64,000 bases of DNA from NCBI GenBank assembly GCA_013339765.2, contig CM023457.1, positions 53,779,745 through 53,843,744 on the forward strand. The letters are read 5' to 3'. Below, one piece after another: positions 12,161 through 23,599 of this stretch. The position numbers and the translations under genes were made by a program. Source of the DNA: Haemaphysalis longicornis (lineage: Eukaryota > Arthropoda > Arachnida > Ixodida > Ixodidae). A model generated the notes under the pieces. The model had not been told where the DNA came from. It saw nothing but the letters and a program-made list of their open reading frames with translations, and ran no database searches. Within the stretch, counting starts at the first letter, position 1, and each line of letters starts with the position of its first letter.

Positions 12161-12659
12161 ACAAATGATGAAATGCAAAGAGTTTGCACACATCGGGTGT
12201 GGGCTTTCGCTGTTGTGCAGTGGAGCACTCCAGCAGCCTGATTGCTCCAATAAAGTCGCAGCTAGGGAAGGGAAAAGTCGTTTCATATTTCCTGCAAGCT
12301 GCCGAGAATGACATTTCGTTTGGTCAGCTTGCACTGCGCTCGCGCTTCCAGCAGCAACAGCCCATTGCTACATTGGTGCTCATTCATTACCCCTGTTGTT
12401 ACTTAGAGCGTGATAATGTTTAATTGTATGGAGGGGAAAGTGCGTGATCGGGTACGGAGTTGACGGTACGTGAAAGATAAAAAGGCCTGAATTGCATTGA
12501 TTGTGCAATATCAACAACGGAGGGTCGAACCGTTTCGGCATGAACCGGTAGCCGTTATTTATTTTTTCGGTTCAGTTCCGGTTCGGGTTCAGTTCCGGCA
12601 AAAATACCGGTTCAGTTCGGGTTTTCGGTTCGGTTCCGGTTCGACACCCTGGTTGTGAT

Positions 12660-13140
12660 GCAATATTCAGATAATATTCAGATAATGTAATATTCAGAAA
12701 AAGCCTGCGAGCTTTTACTGAAACTGCCGCGTGGATTTCCCGCAGTTAAGACTCACGGCTGCCGTGAGATTACACGCAGCCTAAAAAGAACTCCGATTTA
12801 ACTGAAAATGTCTTCCAGACTTCATCTAGCTGTTATACCTACTTATGATTTCGATGAAATAAAGACATGACCAATATGCGTCGCGAAGGCGCACGCGATT
12901 ACTTAGAGCACTACGCGGACACCCGTCATTTGTTTCAACTACCATGTCGTAATAAAGCGATTAGTCCTAACGCAGTTTAGCTTTTAAGTATATGTGAAAC
13001 TTGATTAACAACACGTTCGCGGCAGGGACCTCTGATTTTGCCCTGCACATACTCAACGCGCACTTTCGCATTCATGGCACGTACACAAGTGAACCGTGGC
13101 AATCACGCACTCGACATAATGGAAACATACGTATTCAGGC
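12660..13140. other. Intergenic, downstream of the minus-strand gene
   Basis: No gene or repeat family is recognised. It separates the hAT-like element from the 3' end of the gene at 13447-14655. Confidence 0.45.
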
Positions 13141-13151
13141 ACTTGAAGCAA

Positions 13152-13157
13152 TTTATT
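13152..13157 (-). terminator. AATAAA polyadenylation signal (candidate)
   Basis: Minus-strand AATAAA lies about 290 bases after the stop codon of the gene at 13447-14655. This spacing gives a reasonable 3' UTR. No second signal was seen nearer. Confidence 0.4.
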
Positions 13158-13446
13158 TCGCAGGGCGTCCCCAAAGAGTGGCAAATTTCTCATCCACCAA
13201 AACGTTCATATCGAAAACAACGCGCTTCCTTTGCCTGAATTTTGATGGTTTCTTAAAACGCACTTCCGAACGCAGTTCTCGAAATACTTTTGGCTGCGTT
13301 GCGGCTCGCTCACGTGGATCTTACCACTGAATTTTTTTTTCTCTTCGAACGAAGAAGCACCGCCACACGCGCGACGTCCCGCGATAAAAAAAAAAGCTTT
13401 CCTGATAGCCGCCCGGGTGACTGATGCGGGGATACGTTCGGTGGTT

Positions 13447-14655
13447 CTAAGGATCAATCCAGTCGCGGCTTCGCTGGCCACGGGGGCTTCTGCGGCCAGC
13501 AGGCGGCGGGCTGTCCGCGTTATCCGTGGCCACGATGATGGCCGCCACAGGGACAATGATGGACGTCGCACTGGCCTGCCGAGACGACTGACGAGAGGAC
13601 GGCCGAGACCGCTGTCCCGTCGTGGGACCCGCCGGAGGCAGTTGACCGCGCGAGCGCGATCGCTGCTGCTGCATCAGCACCGGGCCCGCATGCCCTACGT
13701 TCATGGCCATGGCGACGCAGGAAGACTCGGCTACAATGGGCTCCTGGCGGAGCGGGGAACATTGACGTGGCACTGCCTGGACTCTCTGCAGGGCTGGACG
13801 GCCCCCTTGCGGGGCGTCGTCCGCGATCTCGCAGTAGGAACCTTCGAAGTGGTGCGAGCCGCTGCTCTCGTCGTAGTACGCGTCCACCTGAGTCACACTC
13901 CTGCGCATAGGCTGCTGCCGCTGGTCCTCACGTTCCCGCCCGTAGAACTGCTGCTGGTCCCGACACTGCAGCTGCTGCTGAGCCTCTGGGTCGCACTGCT
14001 CGTAGTAGTATTCGTCGTGGACAGACCGAGACTCGTGGTGCAGTGGGGGCGGAGAACCCGTGCGACCGCCCCGAGCGGAGATGACTGGCCCACCCCGGCC
14101 TCGTCCACGGCCCCGACCGCGCGGACTTCCGAAGCCCGTGTTGGAGAGCCGATGCTCGAACATTTCGACCTCGACGTAGGTGCGCTGCTCTTGGTCGTCC
14201 TCGTACTCGTCGTTGTAATATCGCTCGGCATACACGGGACCGTCGTCGGCGATTGCCTTCAGCATCGACTCGGACGGAGGAGGTATCTTCTGAAGACCCT
14301 TCTTCCCTTTATCAGAAGGCTTCATGGGACCCTTCTTGGCTGGTGCCCCCTCGCTGCCTTCAGACTTCTCGGACTTCTCAGATTTTTTGGATTTCTCAGA
14401 CTTATCGGATTTTTCGGTCTTGTCTTCGGCTAGGGACACGCCACTGGGAGACCCCTTTTCGATTTCTAGGGCGGGCTTCGCCCCCTTAGGGGACTTGCCC
14501 TTCCCGTCTTCATCCTTGCCGGGCTTCCCACCCTTGTCCTTTCCACCTTTGCCGCCTTTGCCGTCGTCCTTTTTTCCTTTCTTAGAATCTTCCTTGCCTC
14601 CGCCTTTCTTGTCGCCCTTTTTTCCTTTCTTGTCGTCGTCTTCCAACTCCGGCAT
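13447..14655 (-). CDS. Low-complexity Lys/Gly-rich, RG-repeat protein (402 aa), unknown function
   Basis: The product is not recognised. Residues 1-67 are Lys/Gly/Asp-rich (KKGKKGDKKGGGK-like), 80-103 are SEK repeats, and 121-172 are a more ordinary acidic, Tyr-containing block (KIPPPSESMLKAI, YNDEYEDD). Residues 179-188 are an RGRGRGRGRG box of RNA-binding type, 225-250 are Gln-rich, 332-362 are Arg/Ser-rich, and a short hydrophobic stretch lies at 366-376. The composition suggests a disordered nuclear or RNA-associated protein, which is inference. The start is supported: 45 bases upstream is a good acceptor (pyrimidines then CAG, exon edge 14700), and an in-frame TGA lies between acceptor and ATG, so the first ATG of this exon is used and a 5' UTR exon lies further right. 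The GC-rich open frame on the opposite strand (13417-14433) is its shadow. Confidence 0.62.
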   Translation of the reverse strand: MPELEDDDKKGKKGDKKGGGKEDSKKGKKDDGKGGKGGKDKGGKPGKDEDGKGKSPKGAKPALEIEKGSPSGVSLAEDKTEKSDKSEKSKKSEKSEKSEGSEGAPAKKGPMKPSDKGKKGLQKIPPPSESMLKAIADDGPVYAERYYNDEYEDDQEQRTYVEVEMFEHRLSNTGFGSPRGRGRGRGRGGPVISARGGRTGSPPPLHHESRSVHDEYYYEQCDPEAQQQLQCRDQQQFYGREREDQRQQPMRRSVTQVDAYYDESSGSHHFEGSYCEIADDAPQGGRPALQRVQAVPRQCSPLRQEPIVAESSCVAMAMNVGHAGPVLMQQQRSRSRGQLPPAGPTTGQRSRPSSRQSSRQASATSIIVPVAAIIVATDNADSPPPAGRRSPRGQRSRDWIDP

Positions 14656-14700
14656 CTTTGTGGCTTCGCTTCGTTGCGGCCTCGATCAGAAGCTCCGCGC

Positions 14701-14716
14701 CTGAAAAGTGAAAGAT
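14701..14716 (-). promoter_or_regulatory. Splice acceptor before the coding exon
   Basis: Minus-strand ATCTTTCACTTTTCAG ends at 14701 and the exon begins at 14700 with GCGCGGAG. It implies at least one upstream untranslated exon. Confidence 0.5.
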
Positions 14717-14759
14717 GCAAGAATTAAAAGCAAAAGACTTCACTCAGTAAAGAAGCTCT

Positions 14760-17130
14760 AAGGCGGAGCTGTGAATTCACTAGCTTATAGAAAAAGGCCC
14801 AGATGACGCGTGCAAAGCCGTTTTTCGAAACGCAATGCGCCTCTTAGCGATATCACTGATCGTGACGATAAAAACGAACGACACCACGTGGTTTGGTAGT
14901 CGGCGTTACAGAAGGCTTCCCGTAGCAGATCATGTAGAATACTTTTGGCTAGCGTAAAACTCTTAAGGTATGGGGCCACTTTTAAAAAGGTGTATTCCTT
15001 GCACATCCCGACAAACGTCGTACGCAACCCTTGTAAATTATATGATGGCCGGCTGTGGCAGGGGTAGGCAAGCTTTCGAGGTGGAGGGCCGAGTTGCATA
15101 AGCCGGCACGGCAAGGGTCGGACAGCAGATTGGGGCAAGGGGGGGGGGGGGTGAGAAGGAGAGGAGAGCTTTTTTACTTGAAAGGAATGAAAGGAAGGAA
15201 GTCGTTATCTGGCTAAGTGTGCATATTGGGGTCGAGGCCAACTGGAAGCGATCTTGCTTTGTTGCTGTCTAACCCCATTTGAGGTTAAAATCGCCATGTA
15301 AGCCTTCATGTAGATAGGTAGTGACAAGGGGAGGGAGGTTCTGGCGTGCCGGGGGCCGCGTAATACTTCCCCCCGGGCGACATGCGGCCTGCGGGCCGCA
15401 GATAGCCGACACCGCGGCTATGGAATTACGACTCTCAGAGATACTGCTACGAAAAACCCTAAAAGAGTGCTTTGCAAAAAAAAAAAAAAGAACCGTGTAT
15501 GTGCCGCATTGCTGCCAATGTCGTCGAAAGACGATAGTCTTCTGGCACCGCTGCCTCTTAACTGCCTTCCTTTTATACCCCGAATACCTCGTACGTTGTT
15601 TCCCTTCTGGATCGTTCTTGATAAGCGCGACGGACATTTGCTAGAATTCAAATTTCGCGCGTTCTCACAACTGCCGCACCGTCTGTAGGGAACCATTGGT
15701 ACTGTGGGGCATGCCGCTTGTTCCACGTGCTGGAGGCTCTCACGCGAGCCTTTTTATATATTTTGTGTCGAAAACACTGTTTTGGACGCATTTTATTGTT
15801 TTCTATCGCAGAAATAAACGCTGCAAGTAAGAGCTGTGTATTGACGATTTTTATCAGATATGCCTCATGTTTTCTTTCTGCTGAACCGTTGCAGACAAAT
15901 ATGGATCATGTTTCTGTATTTAGTGTATTGAAAATTCCTTGCCTATATAAGCTTCTTGTTTTAAGAAGTCATTCTAAGTGTTGAGAGGACGGCTGAATCG
16001 CACCAGGTATACATTCACATCAAAATTTTCGCGTTACAGTAGTAGCTCAGGACAGACTATAGTCTAAGAATTGGCAGAAGCTTTGCAGCGCCAACTACGG
16101 AGTATCATGCAGTTACGCAAGACATTCCTTGTTAGGAAGCCCTGTCACTACACCACTGCGGTGACGCGCTACTTACTCTCTGGGTATGAGCAATTTGGTA
16201 CGCTTCCGAGTAGCGCCGTATTTGTGATGGCCAATCGTGTTTGCTCGTGATTTTGGTTGCATCTCGCATGCCCCAGCCTGTAATACGGGCGGCCGTGTAT
16301 TTAAAGGGACACTGAAGGGATTCGTAAACATAGCGGGATTACTAGCGCAAATCGTAGTCCGGAGTCCATAGGCCACTGTTTAGACCACTCTGAGTGCATC
16401 CGTTTACACTAATTTATTTAGTAGAAAAATCAATTCGAAAATGCTGTCCTCCTCTCTGCATCCTCGCCCATTTTCTGTGGCGTTTTCGTGTGACGTCAGG
16501 AGCAGATGACTTGCTTGACTGCGCTACTGCACGGCTCGCCGACCTTCCGACAGAGTCAGTTGGCCCAGCGTTTAGTCCGCCGGCCGCCTGACGAGTCGTC
16601 AGCCATTCCTTCGTTCAGTCATAGCCTCCTGAGGCTATGGCTCAGTTGATACTAAGCCACGACACGTTTGTGAATGGAAGAATGCGCCTTTCTTTAGTTT
16701 GTTTGTACACTGTATCAAGCTCCAAGTCCAGGTCGCTCCACACAAGCGCTGCACAAGCGCACATGCGACACTTCGCTGACTGGAACGCTAGTAGGAAAAT
16801 CTAAGGCCACTTGAAGGCGGGAGAAGAGTTAGCGAAGTCAATATAGGTACTCAGGAAGTAACATTTTTACCGTACAGCGTAAAACTAGGGAGCAGGAAGC
16901 ACGTTTTTGCGCTGGGTGAACAAGCACAGCGGTCAGCAGCACGACCACACATCTGCGACGCTTTTTCGTTTAAGAAATGCAATTACCAGACGTGAGATAT
17001 TGTGGAAATTTGAGGGGACACTTACTGCACGAGCGCTATAGAACTAATAGTCACCTAAGCTGCCTGAAATACTAAAACTAAATATAAGTGTTATACATTG
17101 TATAGCTTATATTTCCAACGCCGCCAGCGC
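14760..17130. other. Intergenic; one partial MITE-like terminus
   Basis: No gene is visible. There are homopolymers at 15141-15151 (G) and 15477-15488 (A). At 16301 a sequence beginning TTAAAGGGACACTGAAGGG resembles the edge of a dispersed element. No matching inverted end was found, so it is solo or truncated. Confidence 0.45.
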
Positions 17131-17221
17131 TGACCCGTGGCCGAGTGGTCTGAAGCGCCAGGTATGTTGTTTTCAGGTCGCAATTTCGAAATCCCTGAGG
17201 GTACGTTCTCTCTTTTTTTTT
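17131..17221 (+). repeat. tRNA-Leu/Ser-like SINE head
   Basis: A-box-like TGGCCGAGTGG at 17138-17148, followed by tctgaagcgccagg as in tRNA-Leu. A degenerate B box lies around 17183-17195 (atttcgaaatccc), and a T8 tract at 17214-17221 could end polymerase III transcription. The arms do not fold into an intact tRNA. Confidence 0.4.
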
Positions 17222-17229
17222 GTAAGTTG

Positions 17230-18660
17230 ATCTTTCCGTTTTCGGCCAATGTTTGCTATACTGAGTTCACCATTTTTGGGCCGTAGACGATCACTGCTCC
17301 ACGAACGAGTTCGCAGAACGCGCGCAGACTGACACTGACGCGCTAACGAGTGCTGTTGGCGTGCTGTTGCCATAAGCAGCGACTGCTTGAGGGCAGTGGG
17401 CACAGGCCATAATCAGCATACCCTGGGCGTGGATGCGAACACGCTTTTTACGATACAGGCACGAGTGAGGCAAGCTCCGAATATGGGGGAAAAGCGCATG
17501 GCATTGGAGCGTCTTCGGTGACGTGGAGGGCGTTCATCCACTGCGTATAGGCCTCGGCTAGTGATTGCTACGATTCCAAGCCGTCCTGGGAGGCTTGACA
17601 ACATGGCATAAGCGTGGTATGACGATTATGGAGATATCTAGAATGCCCACCCAACGATAACGTCGGATGTCAAGCATGCTTTACAGAACCGAAATCTGAA
17701 ACTTGTTTGAATGCTAATCTTGGACATCGTCCAATCACGGTGCACCTCCTCCGACGTCACAGGCTTTAGTTGGTGCGGCCGCCGCAGACTGCGCATGGCA
17801 GTTTTTCTTCTTTCGGGCTTTATAAAAAAATTACCGACTTATCAACCGGATAAACGATGAAAAGTGTGTTAAGTTGAGTCAGTCTACGCAGTGCAAGCAA
17901 AAACGGGAGCTTGAAAAATTCACTTCAAAACTGAGATGCAAAGAGCTCCTGTTTTATATGGAGGTGTATCACAGCACGTTACCACAATAACGGCTCAGTA
18001 TAGCATTTTGACTCAACTTTCATGTCTTATGGCATGAGAAAGCTCAGAACGGGTATCCTTTCGACATCGGAATCAACATGACGCGCTCAGCGCCTTGCCA
18101 TGAACTGCCGACTTCGGGGCTCCCGTGACGTCGTCAAAGCGCGGGCAGCTGTTGGCGCGAGCTGCTCCGATTTACACTTTACGTCAAAGTTTTGTGACTC
18201 ACGTCATGCTGCTCTGCCCAGACTAGGCGCAGGCGTCCAGACCAGCCGTAGTGAGACGAGAACAGTGACGTCAATGCACGTCCTCTTGTCATGGCGGCCG
18301 CCTCGGCGTTCGCCTCATCGACAACCAAACTCTCACGAATAAACAAGGTCTTAATTATTTACGCTTTAATTTGCGATGTCATTTTGTGATTCGTGGGCTC
18401 GTAGGCACCCACAGCAGCCAAACAAAACGTTATTCGGAAGTCTCGTGTCAGTACTTTAACAACGCGCGCAGCTGCAGCGTCCATTGCTAATAATTAAGTT
18501 GGCCCAATCACTGAGAAAATGTCCCACTTTGTGATTATGTGTAACTTCACTCTTCTATCTCGCATTGTTGAGTACGTCGCGCACTCAGTTCTCATTGGCG
18601 CTCAGTACTTCCCACCGGCCGTCGCTAATTGATTGTAGGGTTTAACGCGCCGAGCAACGC
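17230..18660. other. Intergenic, nothing recognised
   Basis: Only short frames without family resemblance. GC content rises around 18100-18340 with several acgtca motifs, but no promoter can be supported. Confidence 0.4.
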
Positions 18661-18679
18661 AGGCGATGAAGCGCACCAT

Positions 18680-18863
18680 AGTTAGAGGGCTCCGGGGTAA
18701 TTTTGACCACCTGGGGATCTTTAACTTGCGCCGAAATCTCGTACACACGGGCGTTTTGGCTTTTCGCCTCCATCAGAAAAGCGGCCGCCGCGGCCGGGAA
18801 TCGAACCCGCGACCTCGTGCTCAGCAGCGCAACGCCTTAGCCACTGAACCACGCGCGGCGGGT
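18680..18863 (-). repeat. tRNA-derived SINE (Ruka-like), near complete
   Basis: On the minus strand it starts CCGCCGCGCGTGGTTCAGTGG (18842-18862). The A box TGGTTCAGTGGC and B box GGTTCGATTCCC are both intact and correctly spaced, so the polymerase III promoter looks functional. The tail region (gaaatctcgtacacacgggcg complement) is shared with copies at 10862-10980, 26636-26756 and 47026-47230. It resembles the tick Ruka SINE; the name is from memory and not aligned. Confidence 0.82.
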
Positions 18864-19045
18864 GTAAGAAGTCCAGAAATTCCGCTGGTAGATCGGTGGG
18901 ATTGGCCGATGGGTGAGTCATATCGCAATTTATCCAAGACATGACGCCGTAAGCGTTAGCGTGTCGCTACGCAAAACTAATGAAACGCTCTACTAAAACT
19001 CCCCTCGCAATGTTGACGTAGCGTCAGGCAAAAATTTAACGTTTG

Positions 19046-19160
19046 TAATCTTGTTTGTTTGCGATGTTTCACTGAATAAGCGCTAGCACGGCTACGCCTG
19101 TGATGAAGACCCGCCAGAAAGAGCGTTTTTGCGGCCGTCACCTTTTAGCAAAGGCAACAA
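19046..19160 (+). repeat. Dispersed direct repeat, copy 1
   Basis: The segment around cgatgtttcactgaataag and ctgtgatgaagacccgcca recurs at 20417-20520 in the same orientation with about 85 percent identity by eye. Confidence 0.6.
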
Positions 19161-19314
19161 ATGCTAAACTAAAACTCGCTGACATGGGCCACATATTTCT
19201 AAATATGTCTGAGTCTGTAAAATATCGACCGTCTAGAAAAATATAAATATATGCAATAAATAATTCACTGCTGTGCTTTTTCCTTTGATGCGTAACCTTC
19301 AAAATCAAAGTTGG

Positions 19315-19610
19315 AAAATCCGGTCCCTATTTTTAACTCGAAAGTGTTTTATTGGCGGATACGCAGATTTCACCGACGTCATATCCGTCCTGGAAGTGAC
19401 GTCAATACAAGTGAGCAAGCAGCCTGTAAAGGGTGCACCCCTGCACACAGGGTTGTCTTGCGGGGAAGCAACCTTTAGTACTAAAAAGTACGTTGTAGAG
19501 TAGGGTTGTTCGTTTTCGGGTTTTATATTTTAACACGAGAGTGTTTTATGGCGGTATGCACCAAGAGTTCGCTGACGTCATAACGGTCACGGAAATGACG
19601 CCAGTACACC
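19315..19610 (+). repeat. Two diverged tandem units with TGACGTCA motifs
   Basis: 19315-19405 and 19512-19605 share the order cgaaagtgttttat(t)ggcgg, then gacgtcata, then cgga/ctgga-agtgacg. The palindromic CRE-like tgacgtca is present in the first unit (19397-19404) and the related gacgtcat in both. Confidence 0.5.
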
Positions 19611-20040
19611 CTTGCCGAACCGACCCACCAGAAGGACGTCGCTCACCAAGCACACCCACAATACAGCCGCCGACCGGCAAAAATCATGCTCAGCTTCAGA
19701 TTTTTCTGCACATTCCACTTTTATGTTTTACCGATTCCTGTCACAAAAATTAACCAAGGCCTTTTTTTAAAAACTCGGTGAACAGTACTCCTCAAGACAG
19801 CCAACAGCCCTGCTGAAAAATATGTTGCATTATATTTCTTGCACCGAAGCGAGCGACTAAAGTATGCGTTCGCAACGCGTCTTCCTGCCGTGTGCTTCGC
19901 TACTGCCGCGCTTTTTTTGGGCTTCGCGCTTTGGTAAAAAAGTGGGTTCGCATTCGGCGGACACACCAGAGACTTTTGAAGTTTTTTTGTAGCGTAAGCT
20001 ACACTGGCCGAGGTTGAGCAGTTTCGCGTGTGCCATGAAG

Positions 20041-20200
20041 GGCCCTTCTGCGCAAGCGCGAGGGGCATTGGATTGGCTTGGCTTTGATTTGATTGGATTT
20101 GGATTGGATTAGATTGGATTAAAGTGGATCGTGTTGAATTGTGTTTCGTCATAGCCGCGGCAGACGCACTGGCGCCGGCGCGTGCCCAGGTGTGCGCCTC
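20041..20200 (+). repeat. Element with internal (attgg)n minisatellite
   Basis: gcgaggggcattgg is followed by variable attgg/cttgg pentamers, then ggattaaagtggat.gtgtt, then gcggcagacgc.ctgg. The reverse complement of 34530-34690 has the same conserved flanks around a pentamer tract of different length and order. It is therefore a dispersed element with a fast-changing core. Confidence 0.65.
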
Positions 20201-20299
20201 AATTGTGCAGTAGCCAACTCTGACGCTGCGCCGGAGCCGCTTGATAGCGGTTTCGCATGGCTAGCGAAGAGCCGTGCTGAGCATGCGCGAGGAGCAGTG

Positions 20300-20355
20300 A
20301 CTGAACAGGACTGGACTGGACTGAACTGAACTGGATTGGATTGGACTGGATTGCT
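20300..20355 (+). repeat. (actgg/attgg)n pentamer tract
   Basis: About ten units of ggact/ggatt/gaact type follow the element at 20041-20200. Confidence 0.75.
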
Positions 20356-20416
20356 GAACCTTAGCTCACGCTACGTATATCCTGGCATAGCAGAGCTAAG
20401 CCACTACTAATTTTTT

Positions 20417-20520
20417 AATCTTGTTTGATTGCGACGTTTCACTGAATAAGAGCTAGCCTGTGATGAAGACCCGCCAGAAAGACCGACTTTGCGGCCGTAA
20501 CTTTCGTTTAGCAAAAACAG
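20417..20520 (+). repeat. Dispersed direct repeat, copy 2
   Basis: Partner of 19046-19160; it lacks about 10 bases after the gctag motif. Confidence 0.6.
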
Positions 20521-20769
20521 AGCAGGGTGATAAAACAGTTTTCTTGGTGTAACGACTGCCGCAACGGGCACCGTGCTGGGCGGATGCAACAGAAAGGGTG
20601 CATTGACCTCCTAATGGTAACTATAATGAAAAACGCATTTCCTCTCGTCTACGGGCGCATTTCCAGAGGCGACGAGTGTTGGGCGTGCTCCAACAAAGAA
20701 ATGACATCTATCTTCGCCGCGGGGAAGATATACCGACCATTGGAACAACCAATAAAGTAGCCAGCTTTT

Positions 20770-21360
20770 GCGCACGGCCAACCAAGATACCAGCCGTGGC
20801 TGTGACGCGCCTATTGACGCTGTGACGCCTATAAAAAGTCGGTTGTGATAAAGGACCTGAGAGTTTTGGCTGTCAAATCCGTTTTGTAGTCTTTACAGAG
20901 CAGTCCTGTCTATTCTTCGGTTACATATCACACTAGCAACGGTGACCTTTCATTTGCCCTATACAAGACATTTGGGGTGCTGTGTTTGAATGTTCGAACG
21001 CCCAAGTTGTGACAAAAATGCTATAATCATTTCACTCTAATTTTAATGATAATCATGTCTTCTGAGAGGCTTAACCAGAAAAATGCTTTTGAATCTAACC
21101 CACGTTTTCCATCGAATTACCGGGCGTCCGCCTTATTTCCCTTTTATAAATACCTCCATGCCAATACACACGCGCAGCATTTTTTCTCTCACTTTAATCT
21201 TGCTGCGACCGGAACTATGTTATAACTAAATTGCACAGCCGACTTTGCGCTCTCTAGGCGTGTCCTGGAAAATGTCGGCGTTTTGCCGACGTTGCCTCCA
21301 ATTGCAGCTTTTATTTTTTTATTATTTAAACAATTCCCCATTTTCAAACAACTGCTCCCT
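20770..21360. other. Intergenic, nothing recognised
   Basis: No frame or repeat of note. Confidence 0.4.
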
Positions 21361-21370
21361 TTTCAAGAAA

Positions 21371-21430
21371 TTAAAGCCGTTCCACTCAATGTGAAAGCTG
21401 TCGGAAGTGCACAGCAGTGATTCGCCATAA
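21371..21430 (+). repeat. Dispersed 60-bp repeat, copy 1
   Basis: The segment aaagccgttccactcaatgt...gcacagcagtgattcg recurs at 26351-26410 with few changes. Confidence 0.55.
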
Positions 21431-21584
21431 TGGGCTGCACCGCCGTTACCCGGTCAGTGCTACCACCCCATGAATGCAAATCAAATTTTCCGCCTTCGCA
21501 GTGCTCGCGCGCCCCCTGCCTGAAACTGCGCCAGCGGAAGTTATGTCCTTTTTGTGTTTGCTTTAATTTCACATGCTGGAGCTG

Positions 21585-21735
21585 TTTTGCGTCATTTAGA
21601 AGGCTTAATTCTTTTTTTTTTTTGCGCGGCTGGACCTGCTTTGCGGCATTTCTAACGCGCCATTTTCTTGCGCGGCTGGAGTTTTCCGCGTCATTTCGAA
21701 CGCGCCCCTTATTTTCTTGCGCGGGCAGAGATTTT
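21585..21735 (+). repeat. Tandem units of about 47 bp
   Basis: Three imperfect units are each built of gcgcggctgga, then gcgtcatttcgaacgcgcc, then a T-rich spacer ending in ttcttgcgcggc. They look like a local amplification. Confidence 0.6.
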
Positions 21736-21839
21736 GCCTGAAATGTACCTTCAGTTTTCTTTGCGCTAAACAACGGGGAGATGTATGACAAGCGACAGTG
21801 GTTCACGAGGTTCGAACGGTTACGACTATTTAAACCGCG

Positions 21840-23590
21840 TGGTTTTCGAAGCCTCAGCGTGACCTGACGACGGTATACAGAAGGCTCTACTTGGGTTCGT
21901 TATCTCGCTGCGCCGCCTGATTCCGGCAGTCGCGTCGACCGTTAGCGAGCTACGACGACAAGGCGAGCCCATAAAGTGCTCTGCACTTAACAAGTGGCCG
22001 GCGCAGGGGAAGTTACGGCAGTCAACACATTAGAAACGTGGTTTGTTACACTGTTTTGTTTTTGCTGAGAGAAAAGTTATGCCCGCAATGGCGGCCTCTT
22101 CGCCGGGTCTTTGACACAGGCGTATCTGTGCTAGCCCTTATTCAGATAATCATCAAGATAAAAAAAAAGAAACGCGGATGTCCCTTTTAGAAGCACGTAA
22201 AAGGTTGAAACGTCTCTGGTGTGGCCGCAGAATGCGTACAGACGTTTTTATGAAAGCACGAAGCCACGAAAGCAGCAGCAGCAGCAGGGCAGCACACGGC
22301 ACGGAGACACGCCTCGGATGCATGATTTGAGTCGCTAAAAATTTATATACAAGCAAAATAATGCAACATAATTTCCAGCAGTGTTGTAGGACCTCTTGAG
22401 GACTCTTGTTGCGCCAAGTTAGAAGACAGTAGCTACGCACTAAAAAAAGCACACTTTTTGTGCATATTTATATTCTTTCTAGACGAGCGATATTTTGCAG
22501 ACGTATTTAGAAATGTGTGGCCGATATTTGCTTATCACAAATTATTTGCTACAGCAGACAGAGATAGGGGGCGTCAAAATAAGCGACACTCTACCGTCTG
22601 GTCCGAATACACGATCGTGTTCTAAATGTTTTGTTCACGGCAGAACGGAAAGTTTGCTTTGACTGTTTTTCATGTCGGTGTAATGTTCATTTTCAGACAA
22701 ATTTTAGTCAGAACAAGTACACCTTGCCGTGCACAAAGCCCCGAAGTTCGAAAAATCTGCTTTCGCCGGAAATATTGCGTGACGCTTACCACCTTTGCAA
22801 TTTTTTTCTCGCGAAGTACGCATGCTATACGCGGGAACAAGTTAAGAACGGGAATAGCTCATGTACGATATCACACCGCCTAAGCGACAGACCCGGATGT
22901 CAACGGGCGCGCGCGTTTTGAAAGGAGATTTTATGAATTCGTGATGTCGCCTGCCCCTTTTCATTTTGTTTGTCGTCGCTGCAGTATTCTATAGGCATAT
23001 TAAGTTCGAAAAATCACACAACGGCTCGTGCCATGTTCAAAATATTCCCGGCAACGCACTACTTGCGCCGCGCGGAGCAACATCCGGCTGTGGTGATGAG
23101 GCACAGTGGCAATGTCCATTGCCGTTATTTAGTCGTAACCGAGTATAGAGGAAAACGTATTGCAGTTTTGTGCTGTTCCTTGGCTTGCATGTAACTGACA
23201 TTTTTGAGAAAAAATGCGCATGTACGCTCATGTTTGATCTCCCGTTGAATCAGCCTCCTATCTTGGCGCTATGGCCAACGCTGTTGGAGTAGTTTGTATC
23301 TAGGATTTAAAAATTCTGGAGTACACAAGAACTGAACATGTTCTTTAGGGACGTTATACAAAATTGCCTGCTGGATGTGTTCATCTAAAGACAGTTCTTT
23401 GAAAACATATGTTGGCCCGTAGTAGTATTGTACACCTGTTTCGTTTCTCTGGCGCCGTATTTTGTCCTTCCTTGATTTCGCGAGCGTACCGGTGATCATT
23501 ATTTGCATGAAAGTGGGAACGAAAGCACGGGAAATAAACCCCGAAACCGGAAACTCCTGCTTTTTGCATGTCGGGTGCCACGCCTGCACC
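21840..23590. other. Intergenic, nothing recognised
   Basis: Short (agc)n at about 22267-22287. No gene or family is seen. Confidence 0.4.
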
Positions 23591-23599
23591 CTCGCTATT

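Larger units (their letters stand above)
9347..12651. mobile_element. hAT-like DNA element with 8-bp target duplication
   Basis: The termini are inverted: left CAGTGTGTCGAACCG (9347-9361), right CGGTTCGACACCCTG (12637-12651). Both subterminal regions are packed with aaccgg/ccggtt units (9347-9475 and 12530-12651). Flanks are GTTGTGAG (9339-9346) and GTTGTGAT (12652-12659), a 7/8 match, and an 8-bp duplication is the hAT hallmark. No hAT transposase is recognised inside, so this copy is non-autonomous or gutted. It carries a SINE relic (10862-10980) and a nested TTAA element (11029-12156). The frame at 9973-10473 (166 codons) is open but matches nothing known to me. Confidence 0.72.

Noticed and set aside
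13417..14433. 338-codon plus-strand frame
   Set aside because: It is antisense to the minus-strand gene; its Leu/Arg-rich composition follows from the codon bias of the gene.
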